Counted from the first letter of the stretch, positions 24,261 to 38,351 are shown. The stretch: 64,000 bases of DNA from Leptoclinus maculatus (GCA_032191485.1 JAVDOI010000003.1:10106986-10170985); one strand, 5' to 3'. Translations and numbers: made by a program. The notes: generated by a model not told the origin, from the letters alone.

Positions 24261-27200
24261 TCAAACAAATATTCGTATCAGGTACAGGGCTCATGCTCCA
24301 ACACCTCCTCATGAAGACAACTTAGACAACATTCATGGTCACAGAGCAGTGATTTACATGTCAATATGTATGCCTCATTTATATTGAAGAAAAGCTTGTG
24401 CAGAGCTTCCACAGAGCCGCAGAGATGGTTTGCGGGAACTCGCAGAAAGCTGCAGAAACGTGACGCACACCTCCGGAAAAATGTGACGACGCGCCAGGCA
24501 CTGCTGACGCCGCAGAAGTTTGATTGGACAACATGGAGTTGTGTTAGGTTGAACTTATCTGGAACTAAATCGAAGAATGCCTGACGAAGGATTTGAAAAT
24601 CACGAGTCCAAATCAAAAAGAAGTTACATGCCACAAGCAATCCGTCGAATTACTATGTATGCCTGCACAAAACGCACGAGTATAAATCAAGCATTAGGAT
24701 GGACCGCTCACGAGATGACCGGGCATCTGCTTAGATTTATGTCCTCTCCCCATTACCTCACAGAAAACAGCCAATTCACAGACTACAAAGACAAAGTGGA
24801 GAACCTAACCCTCAGGGCTGGTTGAACCCACTGAACCCTTTAACGTTCAAGCAGAACTGCTTAGAGGCAGAACAAGATGGGGGGGTTTGACTCTGCGAGG
24901 CAGAGAGAAAAAGACAGCAGGAGACCTGACGGTGTCAAAACACATTATTATAGTCCCTGCACGGAAAACAGCAACTGGACCAGACCTCACAGAGAGAAAA
25001 GAGTGAGGCAGCAGAGAGGCAAAAGAGAAGGAGTCAAGGACAGAGGAGAAGAGAAGAGGACAGCATTGATTGAAAGAAAAGAAGTCCTTGAAATGTTCAG
25101 TGTTTTTGTAAACTAGACCTGGGAATCTGCTCTGATCTCCTGCAAGATGCCTTACTCTTTCCGTTGGACTCCTCCGAATGTTTCCGAAATTCTTCAACAG
25201 AGGTCCAAACAATTGAAGTGAGAGTGAGTCCCCCTGGATGGCAATAATGGAAAAGAGAAGTGGTCATCTCTGTCGATTATTACCTCAATACCCTGTACAA
25301 CCGTCATCGAAAATCATTGTGTTGCTCATCGCTTCGGCTGAATCTCTGAAAAGTTTTGTTTTGTTCACACCTCTTTCTCATGTATCTCATGTTTGTGGCT
25401 GCTTGTATAAAAAACATGATGACATCATCTGCTCTGGGTTTGAAACAGGCCATTCATTAGTATCTATATTTTGCTTACTACAGTAAATGCTCCATATTTC
25501 CCAGTTTAGTAGATGTCTGAATGGCTTTGAAACTCTTTCAACTGTCAGTATGCATTGCCATTATACCCCCTCACCCTCATTCCTCACCCCCCACCACCAC
25601 CACCCCGTGGCCTGGATCTGCAAAGTATGGTTCCGTCCAGCACCATGTGCTCACAGATAAGCTAAGCCAGGGCGATAACCAGCACTGTACACTGATCCTC
25701 AGGGAAAAATCCCAGAGCACATCCTGGGGACTTGTAATCAGGTGGGCCGCACGCTGTCCTCTCGACATGCACTTAACACTCCACATCACACTCCACATTC
25801 GGCACACTCCTCAAGCCTTGCATTGCTGCTGCCGGTGAGCTCACCTCCAAACCATCATTCACACCCATCTACATCCCGGAAACACCTCCTCGCCACCAGC
25901 CCGACGCCTCCACAGCAGGCGGTTGTAAATTAGCTGCCTGTGGAAGTGGATAGACTAGAAGCAACAAGGGGTAGACGACAGAGAGAGGTCATCCAATCTC
26001 TGCGACAGATCTCACACACCGTGACCCCTGAGTCTTATGGAGGCAGGGATGATTATGTCCACCTGGACCTGGTTCCACAAGACTGAATTACAATCATCCA
26101 GAGATCTGTGACTCCAAGCATCATTTGCACACATAAACTACTGTTGTAGCAGATTGTGCTCTGGCTTTAGTGAACATGACACTCAACAAATCCAATTAGC
26201 TTAGTTAGGGGCGACTTCGGCCCTTGTTTGAAATTAAAAACAAGGCATCAATTATGAATAATGTCACTGTGATGTTCGACGCCAAACTGAACAATAGGGC
26301 AGTTTTCCAAATGCCAAATTTACATTGACACAGGGCATATGCTCAGAGTGAGTCTAATGAGGGTGCATTCTTGTTTGGTCCCCGTTATTGTATTGTTGAT
26401 TGCTTCCCCTGGTGCCCAACTGAGAGACAAATGCCCCCTTTATGATTCCCCGTGTTTGCATATCTAATTAATAGTATAGAGGACCATAAGGTGCTGTAGT
26501 GACCTTTCAATTGGCAAAAACAAACCTCTGGTCCGTGATAGCAGGATGCAGGGCCTCTGAGAGCAGCCAGCTGGCCCCTGTTTGAAAGCCCATTGCCCAG
26601 GCAAATAGGTCAGTGCCGCTGGGCCACAATCTCTGCAAGTGAATGGAAACCGAAGTCCTGGTCTGATCTGTCGTCAACCAACAGTAAGTGTCCCGGCCAG
26701 CGGTCAGCGGGTCGGCCCATTTGACAAGAGCTATAAGGAGGGGATGAAGTGAGGGAGGGCGGAGGGAGAGCTGGAGGACAAGAGCCGAGTTGTGTTGCAA
26801 GCGCTGATTATGCGTGCTGTGGGGCTTGTTTCCTGGATGTTGTGTTTGTGTTGGAGCGGGTGGATCCAGGCAGATGTTGCAAATGAACGAGGTGCTGTTG
26901 TGTGTTGTGATGAAAATCATCCCGACCCGGACAACATCTGATTGGTGTTTGAAGAGGATATGTTTCTAAAACCTAAAAACCATCCTCACACTTTTTACAC
27001 ATGATATCTATTATTGTGTCATTTACTTTCCAGTAATTCTTATTAGTTGCTCAGAGTCGGCAGCCAGCTTTGTGTAAAGCCGACCCAAGTGTTGCCATCA
27101 CACTTGACTGCTTCTGAAGACTACATGATCTGTCACCGTGGGAAAAAAACTGTCGGCTTTGCTCTTGCTCACTTGTGCAGCAGAAAAGGGTTTTTTTTTT

Positions 27201-27849
27201 CTTTTTCTGCTTTCTCTAGGTCGTCAGTGTGTGTGGCACTGACACAATCAGCCTCCAGCTGTGCCCACTGTCCACACACACCACACACATCTGCCAGTGG
27301 AAGCACACAAACACTGCTTCAACAAACATGAGATGACCTTTTGACTTTTGAAAAAAAGACACCTACATACACAATCGGACACCTGCAAACACAACTAAGC
27401 ACGCACTCATCCACACACAAAAGGTATAAGGCTGTGGAATGATATACAGCCATGGGCATGTTTGATCATGAGGCTTTGACAGAGTTTATGGCTGTATTGT
27501 TGAACAGAGGTAGAGAACAATTAGGGGGTTGGTGACAAGAGCCCTGCTGTAAATGCTCTTTGTGGCACAAAAGATATCATCTTAATGAGGGAGGGAGTGT
27601 ATAGACTATATATTGTATTCTTATTTTATTGCCATGGGTTCATACAGGCTACTTTAATGCGGTGAATTATAGTCTAACCCCCTTTATTGGTGTCATAATG
27701 TAATAGTGTGACATAAAGCAAGTACTGAAGAAAATGCGAAAAGACTGCTTTATTAAGTTTTAAGTATTTCAAATCCGTTTTTCAAACTAACAAATTAGCT
27801 CTTACACGCAACATTGCAGTGATTTACAGAACATGACGCAGAAAAGCTA

Positions 27850-28374
27850 CTTGCATTCAAGCACTAAGAGTTGCATCATTGCGCAACACAGAGAACATCA
27901 GTTCAAATCCTCCCTCCTTTCGCTCTCTGTGACTGGTCGGTGCCTGTGTCAGTCAATGCTCCGCTAATTTCTATATGCCTGTATGACAATTTAAGAGCCA
28001 GATTGCGTTCTCGTGCGTCGCTGTCAGCAGCAGCAAGCCTCACTGGACGTCATCAGCCTCGGTCCTGGATTTGTTACTCAGATGAGACGCTCGAGACGTG
28101 CGTCTACCTGACTATACACTGAACCTTTGGACATCGCTGCCACTTAAAGCGCATCCGCACACTTCAGTCTCGTGGTATTTTTTGCTTCTGAAGTGAGCTG
28201 CGGTGTGTTAAATCAGCGCGCCCGAGGGAAGGCACATCACAAAACAACTTTAAGGAAGACTTTTGCAACTTTGTAGTGTGCATCGCGCTGAGTTCATGCG
28301 GTTGGTCATCTGACAGAAGCGGACTATTTCTCTGGGAAACTTAATAGAAAGCTTTTATTTATTTTTTTAAAAAC
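27850..28374 (+). promoter_or_regulatory. Putative promoter and 5' UTR region of the CRIM1-family gene
   Basis: The transcription start is not visible, but this stretch lies directly upstream of the start codon at 28375. It is richer in CpG than the AT-rich DNA before it, especially from 28000 to 28320. A CRE-like GACGTCATC sits at about 28046-28054. No clear TATA box was found at a defined distance. Placement is by position and base composition only, and the boundaries are approximate. Confidence 0.35.
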
Positions 28375-28672
28375 ATGTTCAGCAAGTGCTCCGTTGTGTT
28401 ATTAAATGTCCTTTTTCTGGTGCGTGCGCTCTCGGCTCACGAGTGCACGCCGTGTAATCTCCGCACTTGTCCCGTCAAAGCGCCACACAGCTGCGAGGGT
28501 GGCCGGACCCTGGCCAGGGATCCGTGCGGATGCTGTGACCAGTGTGCCCGGCTGGAGTGGGAACCCTGCGGCGGACAGGACTGGGCGCACGGCTACTGCG
28601 CCCTGGGGCTGACCTGCGCCTCTGTTAACAAAACGGGAGCAGCCGCAATCCCTGAAACTGGAGTATGTAAAG
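28375..28672 (+). CDS. crim1: CRIM1-family exon 1: signal peptide and IGFBP-like module
   Basis: Codes for residues 1-99 and ends in phase 1 at donor AAAG|gtgggt. The start MFSKCSVVLLNVLFLVRALS is a typical signal peptide, with cleavage likely after ALSA and before HEC. The mature start is Cys-dense: CTPCNLRTCP, then DPCGCCDQCAR, EPCGG and CALGLTC. This is the cysteine framework of the IGFBP N-terminal domain, with the GCGCC box reduced to CGCC. An N-glycosylation sequon NKT occurs near the C-terminal end. The ATG is chosen because it opens directly into the signal peptide and the frame continues cleanly into exon 2. Confidence 0.92.
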
Positions 28673-31600
28673 GTGGGTAGTGTCTTTTTTTTTTTAATGA
28701 AATCCCAGTCAATTAATTTGGTAGGCAACCACCCCCATTCCTTTAAGCGGCTATTCAAATGTCAGTTAAATCCTGACTGCAGTGACTGTGTCAGTGTTTA
28801 CCTCGTGTCTGGCTGCCTGGAGCAGCTCCCCAGGTCTGAGGGGCTCTTGACTGCCATGAGAGGAGTCATGTTCAACTGCTCTTTCTTTTCCTCCTCAAAG
28901 CTCCATTCACTCTCTGCTCACAGCCATGACAATACGTTTGGAAGCAGTGATTTGGCACCAGGTTACACTTCAGCTTTAGTAGGCTCTGTTCTCTTTTGCT
29001 TTACAACTCAAAAGAGGCATGCTTAAAAAAAAGGCAGTGAATTGAAATATGCCAAAAATTATTGTTTGAATTAGTGTGAATTATGGATTACCCATTGCAT
29101 GACCGGCAGTGATGACTGCGTTTTTAAACATGGACACTGTTTAGTAATAAGCTGCCCCTTCCTTGTCTGTATTGATTACCATCAGCACCATTGCTAAAGT
29201 CTCCTGCAGATTTTCATTCGCAATCTTGTGAATCCCCAGTGTTGTGCTGATCTGTTTTTTTTGCCAATCCAAACTTGTGGATGTGCTCATTTTATGCACA
29301 ATTTAGAGCAACTTTCTGAACATCAAAGTACTGTGTAGGGTGTCAGGTTCCTCACAGTGAATGCAGTAAGTAGCAATGGCCTTCCCCTGAGGAACAAATA
29401 ACCCACCCACTCAGCCCCTCCACCTGCACATTGTCCAGCCTGTTTCTGGATGATTGAAATGGACTGACGGGGACTGTAGGAGAGAGTAGGCAGCTCTCAG
29501 TGGGTGTCTGGATGGCCTGACCCTGCCCTCTCACCATCCCTCTGTGGGGTGGTCCAAGTCAGGGCTCCAGGAGGGTCTTCCGGGGGTCCCAAGCCCGAGG
29601 CCATCCCAGGAGACGCTGCTGCTGATTGTGCCTCGTGCACAGGTTCGGCTGGCGCCTGGAGGACAGCTCCTCGGCAAATTAACAGCTTTGGAGCGAGTGG
29701 CAGACCTAATGGCTCCTCTGATTGAGTGGTGCCTCTTCTGGTCCTCTGGCTTCAGGGGCCTCGGAGCACGCTGCTGACCCCTAAAATCAGACACACGCAC
29801 ACACACAATCTCAATATCCTACAGGGTCTATAGGTGGGGGTAAATCAACACCTCCCGGTGTGTTTTCAGAGGCCACAGTAGGCAGGCTGCAGGAGGCTGA
29901 TCCCAGATTTCCCTCTTCAAGCTGCAAGAGTCTTAAAGTGATTAGACTCGCAATCAGGAGTAAGGGGTAAATGTTTCCGCTTTCTGATCCCCTGTTTTTC
30001 TGCTCGCAGTTTTGATTTTCTGGGTGGTCGGAATCTGTTATTGTGGAGACACAGCAACCTGTGACAGGTGACATATTGCATATTATATGAGGAGTGCACC
30101 GTGGTAATGCATCATCACCACGTTTTTAAACTTTTATTGTTGATAAGATTGGAACAACTTGTTGGAATAGCTATCATGATGAACCTTTCAGGGCTCCTGT
30201 GGTCAAGGTTGAAACTGCTGAAATAGTCATTGAGCATGTGTTTTCCAGACCTGGAAATATAATGTAAGATACTGGTTTCTGAAAGAGAATTGGAAATGGG
30301 CTGGAGATAAACTGTTCACTGTTGAAGCATTTAAATCCAGGCGCTGCTGCCATTTACTAAGGTATAATAACCAAAAAAGAATCTCTTGAAACGGTTGTAG
30401 CTTTCCATAAATAATACCTGTGATATTTAAATCAGGTATTCTCATGAGGGAATTTGGCTCTTGAACAGTGAACCAGTGAATCAGATGTTGCAGCCTCAGG
30501 TTGTAGGTTGAGTCTCTCAGGAGTCTTGTGAGTACTCAGGCACCTGCTCTGGGGCAAAGTCATCGGGGCCTGTCACCTTCTCATATTTGCTTCAGCGATC
30601 CGCCTGCCAGCTCGGCGAAATCGTTCAGTCTTTAAAGCTAAATTATTTGTTTTGATGCTCTCATTGTATTCCCATTGTCTGTCCTCCCACGCAACTTTCC
30701 ACCAGCTCCAGAGGCACTTAACATACCACGTAACAGAACGTCTATCTTACATGGACGCAATGTCCACTCGCATGCCTTCTATTTCTCCCTTCCTCTGGTA
30801 TTATCTAATGTTTCAAAGACTTCCTTTTTAGCTCACTATCAGCCAGAGGGCCTCTAGAGGTCAGCTTTCTCATCCTGGCCCTGGATGCCAAGACAAGCCG
30901 TCTCAGTGGCTGAGAGAGGAATCCCCCTGGGATGAAGCTATAGACCTTGGCTAGAGTCATGCCAGGCCAGATAATAGATAGCTTGGCCAGACCAGAGCAG
31001 GGTCAGACCAAAGGGGGGCTAGGCTGAGGCAGACCAGCTTAGAACAAGCTGTGCTGACAGGGGTCAAGCACAAAATTAGTTAATGAGACAATGTCTTTAG
31101 TGTTCAGCCTTTCATTCGTTGTTTTGACTTCCACCTAATTTTCTACATGCCAGATTTAGCACTCCACACAGACAGGCAACCCTGCCACCACCACCTCAAA
31201 TGAAAATACCCTCCCAGGCACAGGAAAGCCTCTGGATGGAAAAAATGTGGAGCTGAGGATCATTTTAAGGTGAAAGGAAATCACAGGGAAAGTTTTGGTG
31301 TGGTTTGTTCAAAAGGCCGCTTGTGTCTCGCTGGCTGTCTGGGAGAGCTATTAACAGCACAGGCTGGCTAAAGGTAGTGTTACCTTTAGCCAGTGCTTGT
31401 GAGCATCCCCATGGAGTCCTGCCCACAGCCAACCTCAACTTGGGGAAAGAGTTTGCTTTCTTCTACAGTCACATTGATTCCCTTCCACTGTAAGATATAT
31501 TCCAGAAAGAGTCCCACTTTTCCTTATAGTGAAACGTCTATTTTAAATGAATATGGATGAACATGTGTGTTGTATTATAATTTACAGCTTTTGAAAAGCA

Positions 31601-34600
31601 AAGCCAAGGAATTCCATTTGTTTTCAGTCAGTTTGAGTCGTCGTGTTATTGTTTCTCTGAATCCTAACAGAGTGAAACTGATTTTCATTTTAAGAGGCTT
31701 TATTTCAGGTAGGATTACCACAGTAGTCTGATAAACATACCATGAGGTGCTAGCGTTTGCATTGGATAGTCAAACCTTTTCACCGGACCGTTTCCTCTGT
31801 TGGCGGTGTGTAGAGAAGAAAGCCAGAGTATTATGATAAGCTCCGATCGCGCTTCCACACTGTTGATTGAGGCCTGGGAGCTAAATGCCTGGCAAGGGGT
31901 TACTCTGGGTTACAGTTTGTCTCATCCTGTTTACTCTGCTGCCACTCTTAGTGGGATTGGGCAACTGTGAAGGAGAGTAATTTTGGGGTGCAAATATGCG
32001 TTTAGTCATGCATGCATGGGAAAGGAACACTATGGGCGATGTGTATGTTAAGACGCATCACTCTCTCGGACATTCCTTCCTATGGTGAAGCTTGGTCCAA
32101 GTTGGGCAAAGCCTCAAGGTGCCATCTCGCTAGGCGAAGGAACAATAAGTTGCGCAAGTGGCGTTGGTACAGAAGAGGCGTTCCAGCGGCCAGCAGAGAT
32201 GGAAACCCTGGGAGGGCCCCATGCTGTGGAACAAAAGCAAACAAATGGGCTCAATGGCTGAAGTAGCGTGGCACGACGAGGAGGGAGGAGGGATGGCAGC
32301 CCAGAAATACACTAGTCACTTCAGTAATGGTGGTGCCAGGGCAATGTGTTGCAACCGAAGCTGTAAGCTGGCTAACCCTTTCGCACTTTCGGGGAAAACA
32401 AATCTTGTTTCTTGGCACATTTTAGCTTGCGATTACGCTTTATCTGTAACTCTGCCCAATGTCTCTTTATTCCTCAGCGCTCCCCTCGCATCCAGAGGCA
32501 GGCCTGGAGGACGAGCGCTGTCCCCTGATGACGGGCTGCGAAAGAGCCGGAGGTCAGTGTGTGTGCGATGCCCGTCACTCCTGCTTGGGCTCTTTCGCCT
32601 ACCCGGACCAGGAAACCTGCATGAAGGCCAGCAAGTCAGGTGAGCGCTGTCCTCCCATCACACACACACACACACACATGTTGGAAACACTAATGCATGC
32701 ACACACACGCACAGAACCTGAGTCAGAGGGAATAATACTGTCCATTGAGAAGAGCTAATCCATAGCAGATGTGGCTCTGAGGTGACTAATGCTACTTGCA
32801 TATCATAGTGATGACACACATGCTAAGGCTATGTGTAGTGGTCCCCCACTCACCCTTGAGTGGTGCCATTGTCTGTGACTCATTGATGACTGTGGTTTGT
32901 GTGTGTGTGTGTGTGTGTGTCCATGGCGGGATTTCAGAGGGTCGAAGGCACGAGCACCGGGAAAGACACAGAGAGAAGTATGTGGGACCATCCAACCCGG
33001 CCTGCATGTTCTCTGGGTGTAACCTGACCACCGAGGGCTGTGTGTGTGAGTCTCAGAGCTGCCACCACCACTTCGCCTACATCAACCGCAGCCAGTGCCA
33101 GGAAGCTGCAGGTAACCTTCACATGACCTGCAAACTAGAACTGACAAACCACACAGCAGCCAACCAGTAGCTTCCCTTCGCTCATTTAGTATACCCGAGT
33201 CTAACGTTTCTGCAACTACATTGTTACTGTTCGACAGGATTTTATCATTCATAGCCCATGCTAAGTATAAACATTGATGTATCAATGTATGCTACAGCTT
33301 TGCCCCTCTCTTGTACAAATCACCACTCTGAGTGGAACATAGAATTCCTCATGTCTCAGCCCATTATGTGTGACAGGAAGCATATTGCCGGCGACCAATG
33401 GAAACCTTGTGTCTCTAAATGGGGCTAACTTTCATATCAGGCAAAGGGTTCCTGTAAAGATCAAGTGCTTAAGACTTTGTGTGTGATTGTACAAATGTAT
33501 CTAGCTGAATATTTACATTGAGTTACCGGGAAAGCTTAACGGGCACATAGCATAAAGTATTGCATTTTGCACCTCGTGACACCATGCACAGTGGGAAAAG
33601 TAAAGGGGGAGGAGGTTTAGGGAAAGAAAGAGGCCGATGGAATGAAAAGAAAACAAGAAGGAAAGACAGAAGGTGTGAACCTGACTGACAGAGTGGCAAA
33701 ACCAGGAAAGGTCTCAGAAAGCTCCACAGAGTGTCAGATGGATGCTTGGAAGAGAATCCCTTGAATGATGTGTGAGAATACAAGAATGTGTGTTCAGCTC
33801 CACTCTTAGCACCCTCCGTGATTGACACTTCCGAGTGAAAAATATCACTGAGAGTTTAGCGTCCTCATTTGGACTGTGAGGTGTCTGGGGGAGAGACAGA
33901 CTGACACTTGCAAAATGGGACAGGTCTGCCACTGAGTGAACTCGCTGAACCTCTGTGCATGTGAACTTCATCTTACTGAACAAGCAGGAAACTGGAAAAC
34001 CTTCCTGAATCCTGAAGAAAAGTGGCCCCGCGGCTGTAGTTAACAGATCAAGTCTGCTGAAAGCCTGCAACTTGTGACTGTTCTTTATCTTCATGTTGCT
34101 CCCCTTTGATACTCTCTTTGAAATTTACTGACATTTCAGACGAAGAACGGCTATTAAAGATAGACAAAAACGGTGTCTGGCAACGTGCCATGGTAACATA
34201 TTTGAGATTATTTAGTCTGCAAATATCACGGCGGTTATTCCACAGTGTTTACACTAGAGCTGTGAGGATGTTCTCGATCGGTACATCCCACAGGAAGTGT
34301 GTTCATCAAACACGATATTGTTCAGACGTGGAATAATTGAAGTGTTACGGTGAAAGATATACTGCCAGTTCTCTGTTTTGTAACTCCCTCATCTACAAAG
34401 CCGACGGTGACAGTTTAAACTCACACCAGCGAAAAACTGTAAACAACATTTTTCAGCGGCTTATGAGTTCTCACTGCAACACACCCGCCCTTCTGATGGC
34501 CCCTCATTAAGTAAGAGACCGGGATGTGTGTGTCTGTTGTGTCTGCAAAGTATGCATGTGGAAAGATGCACACACGTGGTTATATATAATCACGTGTGTG

Positions 34601-37600
34601 TTTGTGCTGTCTGTGTGTGATAATTATCTTGTTTGTCTGGATGTTCCCGGGCAGAGATTTCCCCCTCCGTCTGTCACCAGCATGAGCATCCTCTGCGACC
34701 AGACCGGGACTCTGTGGTTAGGATCTTATCCGCTCAGTCCTGCTGGACTCCATGGAGACTGCGTCCATCAACCACTCGTTGTCTTGAGACACAAGCAGTT
34801 ATCAAGAAGTGTGTGACAGCAAATGCATCCTCTAAACCTGCTCCCGGGGCATGAAAGCTCCACTAACCGCCCTTCACACACACATAGCAGACCTTGTGTC
34901 CCAACATCAGTCGGAAACATAGATCCTCCTCTCCAGTGAGCTCACACATGGAAATGGTTTTGACCATTCACGTTCTCTCTGACTCACTCAGCGGTCTTGT
35001 TAGTTCACCCCTCCCCTGTGACACAGTCTGATCTGTTAAAACTCAACATTTTCTCTGCCTCACCACTGTTGGTGTTCAATCTCCTAACGTTGCCTCGTGT
35101 TGTTTCAGCGGGATCCTGTTCTCTGCCGGTATTCGAGACACTGATGTAATTTGGCTGCAAACGGTCAATCAGACGCAACGGACGTAATACCCACATGTCA
35201 GGGAAAGAGGATGTGATAAGTATAAGAGAGGGAGGGGGGAAGGCAGACGCAGGAAGATAAGAAAGCACAAGTAAGGCCGACCATTTTGTTGAGGCATTTG
35301 TGTCAAGTACAGGCCCCAGGGTCTTGGTAGGGTGGTGTTTGGTCATTTTACACTCTAGGATTGTTTACATATTTCATTTGTGATAAGGCTCCTAACTGTT
35401 ATTTTAGAGGAATTCCCCTGCTGTTGCTCACAGACGGAAAAAGGCTGCGGCATTTTGGAAGTGTTTAGGTGATTCATACAACTGGCATCACTTAATACTA
35501 ACATTTGCTCAGAAATAGTGACCGTTGGAAACCCAAGCAATGCAGAAGCAGTCAGGCTGTCTGCTTACGAGCTCTTGTGGACTGATAGTTGGGGATAGAA
35601 CAGAGTAAACTATGTCCCTCACAGGAACATGGAAGTTCACGAGCGGTTCATCAGACGGGGGAAGCGGTGCCCACTATGATTGCATGGCACAAACTGAGCT
35701 TGCTTCCACAAATCTTCCCACCTTTGCCCCCTCCGTTCCTGCCCCTCTCTGCCCTTGTGAACGAACCGTTAGTTCTGCTCGGCTGCAGCCTCTTTGTGGC
35801 AGAGCTATTACTGGCCGAGCCAGACCGCCGCAGGCTGGCAGGGGCGCGAGACGTCTCAGCGCTGTGTGTTTTGTGTGCCGTCTGCGGAAGCCGTGGCCCC
35901 CTGTTGTACCCTGCAAGCTGCTCGTTTCCCAGTGTGTGCCTATGTGTGTGTGGGTAGTGATTTCAAAGAGGAAACAAAAGTCTTGTGTGGCGAATGAGAC
36001 AAAGAACTTCCCTTAATGGCATGTTGGGATTGCCGTCTACCCGCTCACTACTCGTGGTCTGCGGTTAAACCAAACCAGCCAGCATTAGGCCAGCGGTAAA
36101 AGCCAAGATACACACACACACACACACACACACACAACGTCTCAGACCATTCCTGCATGTCCAGCTCTAACCCTCACTCCATTCACTAAATCTTGACCTG
36201 AAACCCCAGACCCATTCCAACTGCTGCTTAAGTCCCCTCCTTTAGTTCCCAGGCATATTTCATCCATCATCCGCCATTCTTTTCCCCTGAAAGGGAACAA
36301 ATCCATACAGCCAAATCCAGAGTTAACTCAACTGCCACACAATTTATTCAACACCCCAAGTCTCTCAAGTCATGTTTTGAACTATGGTGTTGCCTGAGTG
36401 ACAGTACACGTGACAGCTATTCAATTATTGTCTCCACTGTGTTTCCCACAGGATTTAGTTAGACTATGGTGGAAAAAGATTTTGTACATTTTACAGTTAA
36501 ATTTGAGAGCAAAATTAAGAGGCTAGATCTATAAAGAACTTTGCTCTCCTGTAAACAATTTTGTGCTCTTGTTTTAGCAGTGGTGGAGTGTAACAAAGTA
36601 CATTTAGGCTACTCAAGTACTGTACTGCATCTCAGAAGAAAATATTGTACTTTTAACTTTACTGCATTTATTTGACAATATTAGTTACTTTGGTAGAGAT
36701 GAACACATGAATGCATCAATAATTACATTTCCAATGATATCGGCCTACTGTGAATATATTATTTGAAATTGGCCATTCTGCATAATAGTACTTTTACTTT
36801 TGGTACTTGAAGTATATTTTGATGCTAATACTTTTACTTCAAACTGAGTATTTTTACACCGTGTAATAATTTAATCATGAAAACATTGGTTGTATAAATA
36901 TGAATGGTGATGACACGGCAAAAAGTCACGCTCACAAAGCATGGTAAACGAGACGTGGTCAATGTTGTAAGGCGGGTTGCCGAGATCACCCAGATCGCGC
37001 ACTACGGACAGTCTGTCCTTCCCCGCAGTAGGAGACAGTGAGCAGTAAGTTCATGGCCCCTGAATGTGTCACAGTCCGGGCTAAGGGGTGCTGTAAAGCT
37101 CACACGGCTGAAGTTCTGATCCACTTTCACTTTCAGTGCCAAACAAGAGCCAGTGGAGGGAAATGCGCACGAAGAGAGCCAGCCAGCCAGCCCACCCGTT
37201 GAGAATTGTAAAAATATTTTTCAGTTCACAATGATACTATGGCGGCGTAAAATAGACTATGGCGGGCCGCCACAGTCTTAAGTAATTAACGGCAAACACT
37301 GTGCCCAGTGCTTTATGTTCAGTAACCTGGAGCAGAGTGTGTTCACCCTTTCCATAAGCATTTTGTGCCTGATGTAACGATTAACCATGCCTAGTGTTGA
37401 TCACTAAGGAACTCGCCCTTTAGCAAGATAGAAGTCCCTCACGCTCTCGGTCATTGGCCTAATCTTATTGGCCATCTGACGGCAAGGAAAGGGTGTGTTT
37501 CAATGGAATGCACACATGCTATGTACACTTGCTGTGCACACACACACAAACACATGAAGAATCTATGTGCAAATGTGCACCTACATGTGGACATACTCAT

Positions 37601-38351
37601 TACCTCACCCAAACATGCTCATTCACAGCTGCCAGCGGTGTTACTCGGGACACTGAGATCACGGTTTTCATCTGCAAATATTTAGCCTAAGAGCGAGAGA
37701 GCGAGGCGTGCAGGCAGCAGATGCAGGCCTGCCGGCTGCTGCGTGCCTTCGCCCGTCTACCTCAAGCTTCTGACCATGGTGTGAAGTTCCAACAAAGTAT
37801 TTCGGCCTGGTGACCCTTGTCGGTGCCTTTTGGCCCGGACCCCCCCCCCCCACCCAGGACTGCTCCGCGGTCCTCACACATATACTCACATGTGCTAATA
37901 CACACCGTGAACAATGCCGACTTTCTCAGCTGTAACTGCTGTGGGCACCAGGCCACAGCTTTACGTGAGAGACGGCCCTGATGTGTCCCTTTTGCGGAGC
38001 AACTTTATAAAACCTGGAGGACAGACCAGAAAACCCACGGAGGGCAGCTGGACTGAGACAGCTTTGTTCTCCGCTGACTTGCTTCCAAAGTCAGTCAGTG
38101 AACAGAACTCACATTGTGCGCATTTTCCATGAGTAAACTCAGGCTGTCAACACAGCCTCTTCTGCAAGAGGCTGTGTACAAGGAAAGACTGCGCTCCTTG
38201 TACCCGGGCTTGAAGAGAAGAAAAACCCATTTAGATAGGAGGTGTTTTTCTTTATTCAATCAGCAGCTGAGATGCCAGAAATATGCATTGTTAACAAAAG
38301 AGACCATTCTGTGGTAATTAAGCAATTTCCGTATCCCACCTCTTGCAGATT

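Larger units (their letters stand above)
21501..27849. other. Intergenic DNA upstream of the CRIM1-family gene
   Basis: Contains dispersed repeats at 22018 and 23935, the 469-bp transposon at 23264, and an odd CpG-bearing segment at about 24390-24560 open on both strands. The stretch 26200-26480 is non-repetitive with homeodomain-like sites. No exon was identified. Confidence 0.55.

Noticed and set aside
24366..24640. Frames open on both strands in a CpG-bearing segment
   Set aside because: The composition suggests a transposon fragment, but I could not recognise ends or a family, so it is not listed as a feature.
27896..27912. GTTCAAATCC resembling a tRNA B-box
   Set aside because: No matching A-box or cloverleaf stems around it.
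27871..28122. 83-codon frame upstream of the start codon as an N-terminal extension or uORF
   Set aside because: Not in frame with exon 1, no signal peptide, and the transcription start is unknown. It cannot be supported as translated.
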